This document shows, in pieces, positions 48,901 through 64,000 of a DNA stretch of 64,000 bases. This DNA is from Petrolisthes cinctipes (taxonomy: Eukaryota; Arthropoda; Malacostraca; Decapoda; Porcellanidae), in the NCBI GenBank assembly GCA_033782935.1, contig JAWQEG010003752.1, positions 55,971 through 119,970 of the forward strand, given 5' to 3'. The notes under the pieces were generated by a model. The model did no database searches and was not told the DNA's origin. It was given only the letters and a program-made list of their open reading frames with translations. Each line of letters opens with the position of its first letter. Positions within the stretch are counted from its first letter, which is position 1. Position numbers and translations under genes: made by a program.

Positions 48901-51900
48901 TGTCAGCACTGCAATCTTAAAACAATAAGTCTAGTATTCTGACAACTTGAAATATACTGGAAGTACATGTATGAAGCTAACTCCTGTACCAAAAATTTGA
49001 GTATTATACTATACAGTACAGTACTGTACCCAGTACCTATATCTGCACCAACTCTTACCTATGCACCGCCATAATATATGTCAATAACTATAGTCAGTAA
49101 ACTGATCCATCATGATAATTAGGAGTCTATAACTCACTACTTATCCAGAATCCATTATCTGGGTTCTTGATAATCACATAACATGACAGTCATATTGGCC
49201 ATAGCTCCACAAGACAACACCAACACTATCCCTATACAGTACATCTTAACACAATGGCATCCAATTCCTCTCAAGCATCCTTCATCTACTCTCAGTTTCA
49301 TCACTCAAGATATAGACATCTGAAGAGTTCCCACTATCTCACCTGAATGGAGCTACACCTGTTGGGAAGTTATGTGTCTCAGCAGTGAAGATAAGGTGAC
49401 GGCGGCGGGTCTCTACCTTCATTTCTGAGGCAGCAGTAGGGTCAGAGGCCACCAACACAGGTGCCTTCCAACCCACTATACCACTAAACAACAAACAGGT
49501 GCCTTAGAAACAAAATAATGTTTACACACAGTTATGGTATTTATTCATACAGTATATAGCCCCTCTAAGAGTGATGGTAGTGTAACCAGATTTTGATTAT
49601 TGAGATATTATACAGTAATACGAAATATAGAGTGTATGGCAGTACCAAGTGACTGAATCAGTATTTTCTACCTCCCCATTTCCACACCTTACCTTTCCTC
49701 CATATTCATTCTTCAGCTAACCACAGCTCACCTGGAGTTGTCTGAGAAAGCGATGACATTGTTGGTGTTGGTGGTGTCAGAGGTGTTGGTGGCCTGAACC
49801 ATCTCCAGCAGTGACTTTGGTAACTTCTCCCCATCCACCACATACTGTCCCTGTTGAATGTAAGGTACTGGACAATGTTACTGTAATTATGGGGAGGGAG
49901 GATTAGGGAATGGCCTATAGACAGTTAGCTCCTGTTTGCCGATGATGTCTCTGATTGGTCCAGACAGCACATCCAGTAAGCGTGTCTATGGTAGGTGGGT
50001 ACAAGTATTTATTCATTATAAATACTGTATAAGGTCTACTACTACTAAGGTCTACTACTCTGAAAGGCACATATATATTTTTAATGAAATTTTCCTGGCA
50101 TGGTGATTGCCCCTGACGCTGGGTCCGGTTAGGTTAAGTTAGTCTAAATTAGGTTAGTCTAGGTTAGATTAGGTCAGGTTAGGCTTGGTTAAGTTTAGTT
50201 TAGGCTAGGTTAGGTTTAGGTGGAGAGAGGGGGAAGGGAGATACAATGGACCAATCAGAGATGTCATCGGCAAACAGGAGCCAACTGTCTGCAGGCCCTT
50301 CCGAGGATTAGGGGGTGAAACCTCTCCTGAAGAGCATAGGATTTCTGTTATTGATTTAGCCCCAATACACATTGAAGCCAGTGGCTTCCCAAAACAACTT
50401 AATTTAATCTTCACAATCTACCATCCTCCTGGTTGATGAACAGGAATATTTATCGGATTTATACTATCTATTACATGCATACAATCTCAACAACACTAAC
50501 AACAACAGATCTCCAGGAAATTCTGGCTAATGCAGCAGATTACCTGTATTGGTATAATACCAATGGGGTTTTAGGTTTCCAACCTGAAGGGACTAGCCTA
50601 TGGGGTAGCAATCCTGCAACCACTACACAGTAGCTATTTTTTAGTTTAAACATTATTCCCATCCTATCATAAAAATTATATTTCTCTTTCTCAATAGGTG
50701 AGAAAATCCAGGCTCAAGTAAAGTACAATAATACAGTACTCAAGAAATCTATAACTCAAAAACAGAAAGCCCAATTATATAACTACGGTACACTGTGACA
50801 TCATTAGAAACACTATGCAATAATTGTTCTGGGTCGTATCAGTACTGTATATGAAAATCCTCACTGGCATCAGGGCTTACCCTGTAATACATATTTACTA
50901 TACAAGGTTCAGCTTTGGGATAATGTATGCTCCATTACTTATCTTACAATACACAAATAAATAGCTGGCCTACTGCCACAATATTGTACAATATTCTATT
51001 AATTCACTTTGGCTCTGACTTCAAATAATCGCATGCACGCACGGACGCACATACTGTACACACACACACATTTCTATTTCAACCAACATGGATGCACACA
51101 ACACACCAATACATACAACCTCAACCCCAATACCACCTGCAGTAAATAACTAACAACCAACAGTGAAAAATTGCAGGAAAGCATGTTGTGTCCTCCCAAC
51201 CACTCACCTTGAAGAACCAGTGTCGTGAATGCTCTGAGTTAGACTGGGCAAGGTCAAAGAGCTCGACGGTGGTGGGGTTACGCTGGATTTTGTTTGTGAA
51301 GAGGTCAGTGTAGTAGTCCAAGTCCCAGTCATCAAAGGCCAAACCTGAGGTACAGTTCACACCACAAGTTTGCATCTATCCCAATTACATAATATGAGTC
51401 TGATGATCTGAAAACCTTCTTCTGTATTCCGATTCGGTTTCCTTTAAAATGTCAAAGATATTTCATCAATCCACAGTACCTACAGTAGGGTCCTGGAGCA
51501 CTCTAATTTTCTATGTAATCACCACAACAGCAGCTTACATTTATGGTATTTCCAAAGTTGATACTTTTGACATGCAGAAGCAGTAATGAAATATTATGAA
51601 ATACTGTCTCTCCTCTTTTCATCTACAGAACACTATGATTGCTGTACTAACCCATCTCTGTGTTGACCTGCTGTAATGCTTTCCTGCCCCTCTGAATCAA
51701 ATCCACCTCCTGCCACTTCCCCGGCACCACCTCTTGTCCAAAGTTCTCCAAAGGTGTGGTGTATTCTTGCTCTGTCATAGGGTCATGCAGGGCTGCCACC
51801 AGCTTTCATCACAAAGAATGATTGCAAACATAGTAAACCTGTGAACAGCTGAGCAATCTCTAAATTACTGCAACTTCAGCTACAAAACATGTGCCATTAG

Positions 51901-54900
51901 TATCAGTAATATTCAAGCTAAAGAAATGCAGTGTGTACAGAAATTCTGTCTAATTTTGTGTTTCAATAAGAACAGTACAGTACATCTTTACTGTACTACT
52001 TCTGCATAATGTGTAAAATAAATGCACAGTGTATTGTCTTGTCAATCAGTGGAAATGTTGCAGTCGTGACATACAGTACACAATACAAAATTACAGTAAA
52101 ATGCATAATGTTTGGTCATCTCAGTCATAATTGTTCATAATCTTTCTGATTATTGAAACTTAAAACTTCTACGCTTTACTTCCTTACACACTGGCATATC
52201 TATTGGAAGAGCAGGGAAGTCATCCTACCCCATCTGGGGCAATTTTGGATCTTTATTCAATATTAATAGCAAAGTGTAATGAGAGGTATATGTACAGGGC
52301 GGTCCGAAAGTCTTGTCACCCCGACATAATGTTTTTATCTTTCATTATATAATGATGGTGTTCATACAGACCTTCTCGATGTGTGACAGCGTCAATGAAA
52401 GTGAATAAATTGAGTCCAGTACAAGTGCTTTGTATTACTGCATTACTTGTTCTTCTATTGTTCTCATTACTTTTTGGGGTGACAAGACTTTTGGACTACC
52501 CATACAAGTTGGCCTCAGGAATTCGTACACAGAGCACTGTAGGCACTGTTCTGCTGACTGATTCAAGTACTGTATTACCCAAATAACATTACTTGAAAAG
52601 TTTGGTGTTTGGAAATTACTGGACCAAATTTTCTAGCTGTTGTTGTTGTTGAAGTTCCTCAAGCTGTCCGGCTGAACAGCCCCGAGCTCCTGAGGATAGT
52701 CACAACCTGAACTGGGCTTTCCCACAGTGCCCTCAGAGAGTGTATGTTGTGTTTCTAGCTGTTATGAACCCTTGCTTGATGTCATAGTGGTGTATATGAA
52801 CTCCTGAGGTCGACTGTATCATACATACTATCATTATGATTCATCTGATAAGCTACATTTCTGACAAGTGTTACAAGATATAATTATTCAGTATAAATGA
52901 AAACTGCCCACCTTGGCCCTGGTGTCACGGTCTGGTGTGGAGGTGAGAGTGAGTAGGTAGCGGTGTGCTCTCTCTAGACGAGAAACACAGGTGAGTCCAG
53001 CAGCATGACACACACTGACAGCATTGGTACTCCAGGCAGTAGTGAAGGTCAGTCTGGGTACAGTGAAATCAAGGTAAATTAATGGTCCTAAAACAACTTT
53101 TTCCTCTCTCCTCTGTTAAGTCTACAGAATATAATATTATGTACAATACTACATATTGTACCAGCAATGCCATCCCAACCAAACTTACCTGATGTACCTC
53201 ATGTTGTGGTAATACAAGTACAATACATGTAATAACAAAATAAAGGACATTGAACTATTCTACAGTTATTACTTCTTTGGGCTCTTCTCTCCATTTGAAA
53301 ATCTGCTACAGTATATACTGTAGTTCAATGACAAAATACAGGGTCGTATGCAAGAACATCCGAGGTGTTGAGGATAGAGTGGTACCTATACGATGGCTCT
53401 GTTGCTTGTCTATGGAGTCATCATAAAGGTACCACACCATCGTATACACCATAAATGTTCTTGAATATGGCCCACAGTACCGGTACAGTACTACAATGGA
53501 AAAATGGAGGAGAGGGAAAATAAAATACAGTACTACAGTGTAAAAATGGAGAGAAAAAAGAAGATAAGACTGAGGAAGGGAGGGGATCATGAAATTGTTT
53601 ACCTTACATTATACAGTATAAATATATCTCACCTGGGGCCAATCTCAATGAGGATCTGAGTGTCGGGGTTCGAGAGGGAGAGTCGAGAGTCAGCGTAGAG
53701 ACCACACTCAGGAAGCCAAGGGTCACCCACCAAACCCCGCAGTTTACAAGACACATCACCTCCTAACACGACCCTGAAACGACAAAAACGGCTTAATTAA
53801 GGGTACAGTATGTTCATCCCTGAAACGACAAAAGCGACTTACAGGATAATAAATAGTACCGTATACCATGTTCACCCCTGAAATGACAAAAATGGCTTAA
53901 AGAATAATATCTATGAAAAGGTAGAGTATATTATATAGAGTGAGGACAGAAGGAATCATATCAACAGGCTCACGGTAATTACCTCTTTCATTTTTCGCGT
54001 AGATCGAGTGATTGATTGATTGATATGAGGCGCCGCAACAGCGAGGTCATATAGCGCCAGAAAAAAGGTAATAGAGAGTCGAGACAGCAAGCAGGTAGGA
54101 TTTTTTTTTTTGTGTATATGAAAACAATGAGACGGTTTTAGATGCCACGAGTTACTCCATGGGGAAAGGGATGCATTGGACAACGGTAAATATTGAAAAA
54201 ATTGCCGTTTTCGCGTACGGTTTTTCTACCTTCATTACCCACTTATTCAGACCATTCTAAGATTATTTTCTTCTATGGTATTTCCTCCGCAAATACTCCA
54301 TTTCCAAGATATTCAAATGGGGGCATTTTGAAATTAGCCTGACCTTACCTGACCTAACTTAACCTAACCTAGACCACAGCAGATTACCAGGACCTAACCT
54401 GGGCATACTACCGGGAAATAACCGTGGTAAAGTACAGGAAATGAACGGGGCAAACTACTGGGACCTAGCCAGATCTGGCAACACTGCTACAAAATGGCAA
54501 TTCTTTCAATAAATACCTGGAATTCTATAGTATAATTTTACAAGTTACAACCATGGAGGGGGGCACAAAAAACGAGGCCAGTATCCCTTTAAAATGTGCG
54601 TCTGTTTCCATTTCATTGAGACATATTCTCATTTCTATAATTCGAGAAAACGAAAGTACAGTAGTTGAAGGGATAAGTAAGGTAAACACTTTTTTTAGTC
54701 GGATATATATATATTTTTTCATATAAACACATAAATATAGCAATTGTTTATCGTCTACCTCTACCAGTGTGATGCTTTCTTCAATAATTAAAAGTGGGCA
54801 AGTTGCATACTCACTTTTCGTCAGCGAGGATGTAGAAGCAAGTCTCCTGCCGAAGGGAAGTGAGGGTAGAACACACCTGCTGCAGCCGCCCCACCAGGGT

Positions 54901-54948
54901 CTCCTCGCCCACCCCGCCCCCCTCACGGTACACCCTTGTCAGCACCAT
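29056..54948 (-). CDS. PFAS: Phosphoribosylformylglycinamidine synthase, complete, 27 coding exons
   Basis: Cytosolic enzyme of de novo purine synthesis: FGAR + glutamine + ATP to FGAM + glutamate + ADP + Pi. Coding exons in transcript order: 54815-54948, 53633-53773, 52912-53053, 51652-51802, 51208-51344, 49732-49850, 49343-49483, 48557-48669, 48054-48215, 47707-47814, 42470-42543, 42060-42213, 41315-41538, 40920-41021, 39545-39676, 38543-38647, 37280-37405, 36720-36971, 36197-36401, 35207-35387, 33835-33955, 32596-32791, 31609-31809, 30521-30685, 30216-30365, 29388-29516, 29056-29240. All are GT-AG with matching phases. They sum to 4050 nt, or 1349 residues plus stop. Domains: PurS-like N-terminus (1-~190), linker (~190-235), tandem PurM-like synthetase halves (~235-1070), and a class I glutamine amidotransferase (~1079-1349) with Cys1177 (GVCNGCQ), His1307 and Glu1309 (MPHPER). 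No lesion was seen, so it is expected to be functional. It is convergent with the receptor gene. Confidence 0.98.
29968..30045 (+). repeat. tRNA-derived SINE head candidate
   Basis: 'tggcctagtggttagggcat' contains a good box A (TGGCYNARTGG). A degenerate box B-like ggtttcacacc follows ~45 nt on. The cloverleaf was not confirmed. It lies in PFAS intron 25. Confidence 0.4.
31965..32042. mobile_element. Short TA-bounded foldback (78 bp)
   Basis: TA, cagtcgtggcacatag, with the inverse ctaagtgccgcaactg, then TA, inside a PFAS intron. Confidence 0.65.
32596..36401 (-). CDS. PFAS: PFAS exons 19-22: end of the synthetase region
   Basis: Exons 36197-36401, 35207-35387, 33835-33955 and 32596-32791. 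Landmarks: SALAQVYGQVG, LSLHDVSDGGLATCLLEM, ALFSEEVGWVVEV, and RMWEETSYQLERLQ, which matches the conserved LW-EET-S/F-QLD/ERLQ block. For exon 20 the acceptor after cag (start 35387) is required by phase rather than the agag two bases on. Confidence 0.96.
36720..39676 (-). CDS. PFAS: PFAS exons 15-18: second synthetase lobe
   Basis: Exons 39545-39676, 38543-38647, 37280-37405 and 36720-36971. Landmarks: RVLRLPAVASKRYLTNKVDR, GLVAQQQCVGPLHTPLADVA, SIGEQPVKMLVNP, NWMWAAKLPGEG, and GVAVDGGKDSLSMAARV (residues ~791-807). Confidence 0.97.
40920..42543 (-). CDS. PFAS: PFAS exons 11-14: first lobe C-terminal half
   Basis: Exons 42470-42543, 42060-42213, 41315-41538 and 40920-41021. Landmarks: VKVGGPVYRIGVGGGAASS (residues ~454-472, glycine-rich phosphate-binding loop), RGDPEMEQKMNRVIRGC, FALHDQGAGGNG, and EVWGAEYQESNALL. 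It is separated from exon 10 by a roughly 5.2-kb intron containing the large foldback element. Confidence 0.97.
43652..43906 (-). other. Unrecognised 84-codon open frame between foldback arms
   Basis: Starts MEIFPLQHVGTPDDLKMCKV and has no repeats or simple-sequence bias. It could be the remnant of a transposase-like gene carried by the foldback element, or captured host sequence, or chance. No known motif was seen. Confidence 0.25.
44626..45991 (+). mobile_element. 5'-truncated non-LTR retrotransposon with RNase H domain and poly(A)
   Basis: Three frames together give an RNase H (YTDGS, CELYAI, DSRPAL, then FLWVPSHVGL...DRLAKEA) and a C-terminal Cys/His knuckle (CRLCRAPRANTIEHYCLACP). Frameshifts occur near 45237 and 45490, so it is inactive. 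The 3' end is a run of about 31 A near 45955-45987. The 10-bp word ctccccaaga occurs at 44626 and 45992, a target-site duplication. RNase H plus the knuckle suggests the I/R1/Jockey superfamily group. Confidence 0.88.
46290..46570 (+). mobile_element. Non-LTR reverse transcriptase C-terminal fragment
   Basis: Reads EEVKEFKYLGTVLCIHGNME then GEIR-stop-RAV, GSLGRLIKGRSVSMEVKRGL and RNSIILP. The 'EFKYLG' and 'KGLRNSIILP' words are typical of RTE/Jockey-type RTs. One in-frame stop; PFAS intron. Confidence 0.75.
46922..47082. mobile_element. Family A foldback copy 9
   Basis: ttaaggggagattctcttct ... ccaataagagaatctcatcTTAA. Very close to copy 3. Confidence 0.88.
47079..47237. mobile_element. TTAA-bounded foldback abutting family A copy 9
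   Basis: Uses the right TTAA of copy 9 and ends gacatcacaggtcccttaa. The interior shares 'attcctcccaa' and 'gatggaatcagtatctc'. It may be a hybrid of families A and B. Confidence 0.5.
47707..51344 (-). CDS. PFAS: PFAS exons 5-10: linker and first synthetase lobe
   Basis: Exons 51208-51344, 49732-49850, 49343-49483, 48557-48669, 48054-48215 and 47707-47814. Landmarks are AFDDWDLDYYTDLF and SNSEHSRHWFFKG (linker and substrate region). Next comes FTAETHNFPTGVAPFSGA, then TGTGGRIRDV at residues ~307-333, the FGAM synthetase signature, followed by GTAGYCFGNLLIPGYEQPWE and FARSFGALVGGE. Confidence 0.97.
49907..50303. mobile_element. Family F element with TTAGG-like interior
   Basis: Left 'ggcctatagacagttagctc', then 'gccgatgatgtctctgattg'; the inverse at 50246-50302. 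Termini match the family F element at 26107, but the interior is different and contains ~90 bp of degenerate TTAGG/GGTTA units (50128-50222). Confidence 0.75.
50500..50640 (-). repeat. Possible SINE-like fragment
   Basis: The minus strand reads ctactgtgtagtggttgcag and later aggttggaaacct, resembling a decayed box A and box B. Weak. Confidence 0.25.
51652..54948 (-). CDS. PFAS: PFAS exons 1-4: N-terminal PurS-like domain
   Basis: Exons 54815-54948, 53633-53773, 52912-53053 and 51652-51802. The protein starts MVLTRVYREGGGVGEETLVG. Family blocks follow: CGLYADSRLSL, ILIEIGPR, and RLTFTTAWSTNAVSVCHAAG, then ALHDPMTEQEYT. The start ATG (54946-54948) lies 5 nt inside an exon whose acceptor is tttacag. 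The frame is open upstream into the 5' exon but contains no ATG before a stop, so this Met is favoured. Confidence 0.95.
52293..52504. mobile_element. TA-type foldback (family E)
   Basis: 'ggtccgaaagtcttgtcacc' at the left and 'ggtgacaagacttttggact' inverted at the right. About 210 bp in a PFAS intron. Confidence 0.8.
53340..53474. mobile_element. Foldback element
   Basis: 'cgtatgcaagaacatccga' pairs with 'atgttcttgaatatggccc', with an inner inverted pair 'tatacgatgg' and 'ccatcgtata'. Confidence 0.55.
54000..54180. repeat. Interspersed repeat 'gcaacagcgaggtcatat'
   Basis: 'tgattgatatgaggcgccgc' followed by aacagcgaggtcatatagcg. A second copy of the core is at ~62663-62715 in an opsin intron. 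Confidence 0.7.
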
Positions 54949-54952
54949 CAGC

Positions 54953-55130
54953 TCTGTAAAATAAATTGTTTGCACGAGCCGGTGTATTCCATCTTATGAG
55001 AAGAAGCATGTTTCCAATAAATTTGTTGATGATAACCTTCCCTTACCACTCACCTTCAGTAGAGTAGGAGTTCAGAGATTGTTCCGTCTTTGTGTGTTCC
55101 TGGAAGAGCTGTCAGGACAACGAACCTTCT
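54953..55130 (-). promoter_or_regulatory. PFAS: PFAS 5' non-coding exon and proximal promoter region
   Basis: A consensus donor gtgagt (minus strand) ends a putative 5' exon at 55054. The matching acceptor tttacag places the coding exon start at 54953, five bases before the ATG. The upstream edge of the non-coding exon and the transcription start cannot be fixed from sequence. Confidence 0.45.
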
Positions 55131-56582
55131 CTAAACATACACAAGTAAACACACACCAATCTAGACACAACAGACTCCAGTCCTTGCCTCTACAGACTGG
55201 GACTGGGACAACTTCACACGGTCAACTTCTCAAGGTCAACTAGCCCTGTCCAGCACTGCCCCCACCAGCCACCACCCCGCATATACTGTATGTTCTCCAA
55301 AAGTTTGAGGTGATCTCGCAGAAAGTTACTTAGTATTATGTAACTTAGCCTATGTGAAAACAACTTTAGAGAAACTTGGAATGAAATAATCAATTCCTAC
55401 ATTCAGACTACTATTCCTACTATTCTAATATTCGCATGACCATAATTATTTTCATTCATCACTTACAGATATTCCAGTTAATTCTCCAGAATTTTAAGGG
55501 AGGAAAGGGATATTACGTTATTTTCCGTGCTTTGGCCTCACTAATCATTCTTCTAGCATTTTTTCCAGACCCTTTTACCTCTCTGATGGTTTCACGGTTG
55601 GAGAAAACGATCTAAGTTCATAACAAATCCAAGGAGGGTATCATCATAATATGATGGCTCAACCCAACTACCACATTTCCAGGGCATTTCCCAAAGTCCT
55701 CTGACCATGTGTGTAATGGTAAGCATAGTTCCCTTGTACAATCTGGTAGTTATCAGTTAGGGGTGTGTGTGTGTGTGCGTAGGAGTGCAATTCCAGTTTT
55801 CCTTTGGGAGTGGCTGCACTGGCTGGCAAGGGCTGCTTGGCTTCCCTACCACCAGGATGAGGGAAAAGGCGGCTGAGAAGAGGCAAAACAATCACGAAGG
55901 AAACAGAAGGACAGGATTGACACTGGAAAAATTGAACAGGTGTGGCTGGGGAACCAAAGGGGCGCCAAAACCCTTTAATTTAATACTGCCTTACGGGAGG
56001 AGATGGCATGATAAGCATTGTGCACTATAGTGATATGTATTAACCTCGTGTTACATTTCAGTACAGTACAGTCATACACATCTCAATATCACCTTCACTC
56101 AGATGACGTACTCGCAACTGGGATACTTTGCTAACATAATGGGGTCGTCTATTGAGGGTGACTTGGAGGGAAGGATATCTACTAAATAAAAATAAATTGT
56201 AGTACGAACAGATTATGTATTTACATAATGAGATATAGATTTGACTCCTGATATAACTTGAATGAATCACTAGCCCTTCAGTTCACCCAGAACAGATGAT
56301 CTCCCTAGGGACTATGGTTAGGCTACAATCAAGTCTTACTTTGTCTGTAATACTATTTTGTTACATACAATATTCAGATATGCTAAATTCTAATTATATG
56401 CTGTATATATATATATATATTTTTTTGAACTATTTGAAATCTTGAGTTGTTTATATTTATACAAAAAAATATATACTTCTCTTTCTGGGCTGTATTAAAA
56501 TATGCTTTCATAAACATGTATAGAGTCTCAGAACAATAATTCTACACATCATAATATATATTTTGTCCTGTATCAGAATAGA
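55131..56582. other. Intergenic region between opsin 3' end and PFAS 5' end
   Basis: No coding sequence recognised. It contains the presumed PFAS promoter and the opsin 3' UTR; no TATA or CpG-island-like feature stood out. Confidence 0.4.
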
Positions 56583-62635
<6,053 letters not shown>

Positions 62636-62744
62636 CTGGGGGCGGGGGGTGGGGGGGGGGCGGGAGATTAAGTGATTGATATTAAGGCCGCAACAGCGAG
62701 GTCATATGACGCCCCCGAGAAAGAAGGTATGGAGGAGGTGAGCC

Positions 62745-62908
62745 TTAAGGGGAGAGCATACTTTTGGTACATTGGAGTGCCTTGATTCCTCCAAGTAAGC
62801 CATGCAGGAAACAGGACCAGATGAACAAAAATAATGACGTCCTGTTTCTGAGAGTAGTTTGGAGGAATAATTATCTCCAGATTTACCAACACTGTACTTC
62901 CTCCTTAA
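62745..62908. mobile_element. Family A foldback copy 11
   Basis: ttaaggggagagcatacttt, 'ggagtgccttgattcctcca', 'ggaaacaggaccagat', ending cttcctccTTAA. Confidence 0.85.
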
Positions 62909-63277
62909 CTGGGGTGGGATTCAGAGAGTATGAGGGATGAGAGAAGTCCAGTATCCCACAACACATAATTATCAACAACTTTTATCTACCCTTCTATCCA
63001 CAATAATTTCTCACTGTTATTGTTGTCTCCCTTCTCGTTCTAGACTACCACTGATAAAATAAGAATAATAAATGGAGGATCAAGGTAATAATGAATGAAG
63101 TAAGAGCAATAGAATGATAATAATAATAATAAGGGTAATGAATAATGAATGTGGTTTAAGAGTGTGGGTTAGAGGGGGAAACAGAATTAGAGGAATGATG
63201 AGGAAAATATCATACACTTTTCTCCTCAGTCATTGTGTTTCCTGTCTGGCTTCATCCGCTGTCAGAGTTCAACTAGT

Positions 63278-63720
63278 TTACTTCCTTAATTCCCTACCTA
63301 CTCCCTTCTCTACTTCCCCATTTCCCTACCTACTCCCTTCTCTACTTCCCTATTTCCCTACCTACTCCCTTCTCTACTTTCCTATTTCCCTACCTACTCC
63401 CTTCTCTACTTCCCTATTTCCCCACCTACTCCCTTCTCTACTTCCCTATTTCCCCACCTACTCCCTTCTCTACTTCCCTATTTACCTACCTACTTCCTTC
63501 TCTACTTCCCTATTTTCCCACCTACTCCCTTCTCTACTTCCCTATTTCCCTACCTACTCCCTTCTCTACTTCCCTATTTCCCCACCTACTCCCTTCTCTA
63601 CTTCCCCATTTCCCTACCTACTCTCTTCTCTACTTCCCTATTTCCCTACCTACTCCCTTCTCTACTTCCCTATTTCCCTACCTAGCTACTCCCTTCTCTA
63701 CTTCCTACCTTTTTCCTTCC
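63278..63720. repeat. ~32-bp minisatellite 'ctacttccctatttccctac'
   Basis: About 13 units of ctacctactcccttctctac plus ttccctatttcc, continuing as degenerate CT-rich sequence to the right edge. Confidence 0.93.
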
Positions 63721-64000
63721 TTATTTCCCTCCCTATATCCTTCTCTATATACGTATTTCCCTCCCTACTTTCCCCTGTTTCCCTCTTACTTAGAGATCCT
63801 ACTTCTCTACCTACTTCCCTCCCTACTTCTCTCCCTACTTCCCTCCTATTTCCCTCTTATTCTCATCCTACTTCCCTACCTACTTCCTTCTCTACTTCCT
63901 ACCTTCTTCCTTCTCTACTTCCCTCCTATTTCCATCATACTTCCTTCCCTACTTTCCTACTTCCCTCCTTACTTCCCTCGTCTTTACTCCAGGCTACTAC

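Noticed and set aside
52383..52586. 67-codon plus-strand frame with a hydrophobic stretch
   Set aside because: It lies within a TA-foldback in a PFAS intron and shows no conservation signal.
55668..56030. Frames of 75-87 codons on both strands between opsin and PFAS
   Set aside because: No motif, no splice logic, no similarity recognised; consistent with chance.

Overview
The window is nuclear DNA of an animal, most likely an arthropod and plausibly a decapod crustacean. The reasons are three intron-rich GPCR/metabolic genes of invertebrate type, very dense CT/GT/GA microsatellites, degenerate TTAGG-like tracts, and introns packed with short foldback transposons and non-LTR fragments. The species cannot be fixed from the sequence alone. 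No rRNA, canonical tRNA, CRISPR or prokaryotic operon structure was seen.

Layout. (1) Positions 846-21822, plus strand: a relaxin-receptor-like leucine-rich-repeat GPCR (type C LGR, RXFP/LGR3 group). It is 5'-incomplete, because the LDL-receptor class A module expected upstream is not in the window. I trace 19 exons whose intron phases all join: a 406-codon His/Gln-rich exon ending in the LRR N-cap, ten LRRs mostly on 72-nt phase-2 exons, the YCSY hinge, seven TM segments, and a C-terminal tail ending inside a minisatellite. One LRR exon is 145 nt instead of 144 and carries a +1 frameshift. (2) Positions 22260-29055: a gene-poor interval with a hAT relic, MITEs and LINE fragments. (3) Positions 29056-54953, minus strand: a complete PFAS gene (phosphoribosylformylglycinamidine synthase, step 4 of de novo purine synthesis). 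It has 27 coding exons, 4050 nt and 1349 residues, against about 1338 in human, with all catalytic motifs intact. A non-coding 5' exon lies near 55054. Intron 10 holds a roughly 3.5 kb long-arm foldback element that was itself interrupted by a non-LTR retrotransposon. (4) Positions 56583-62635 and beyond, minus strand: the 3' five exons of an opsin (ECL2/TM5, TM5/ICL3, TM6, TM7 with the retinal lysine, and a long tail ending in a PDZ-ligand-like motif). TM1-TM4 lie beyond the right edge. Both splice junctions of its TM7 exon sit inside tandem duplications.

The three genes have no obvious functional link: a peptide-hormone receptor, a housekeeping purine enzyme and a photoreceptor or chemosensor GPCR. 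PFAS and the relaxin receptor are convergent; the opsin lies upstream of PFAS on the same strand. The most distinctive structure beyond the genes is the mobile-element landscape: at least ten copies of a ~165-bp TTAA-bounded foldback family, a second TTAA family, several TA-bounded families, and chains of different elements that share one target dinucleotide or tetranucleotide at each junction.
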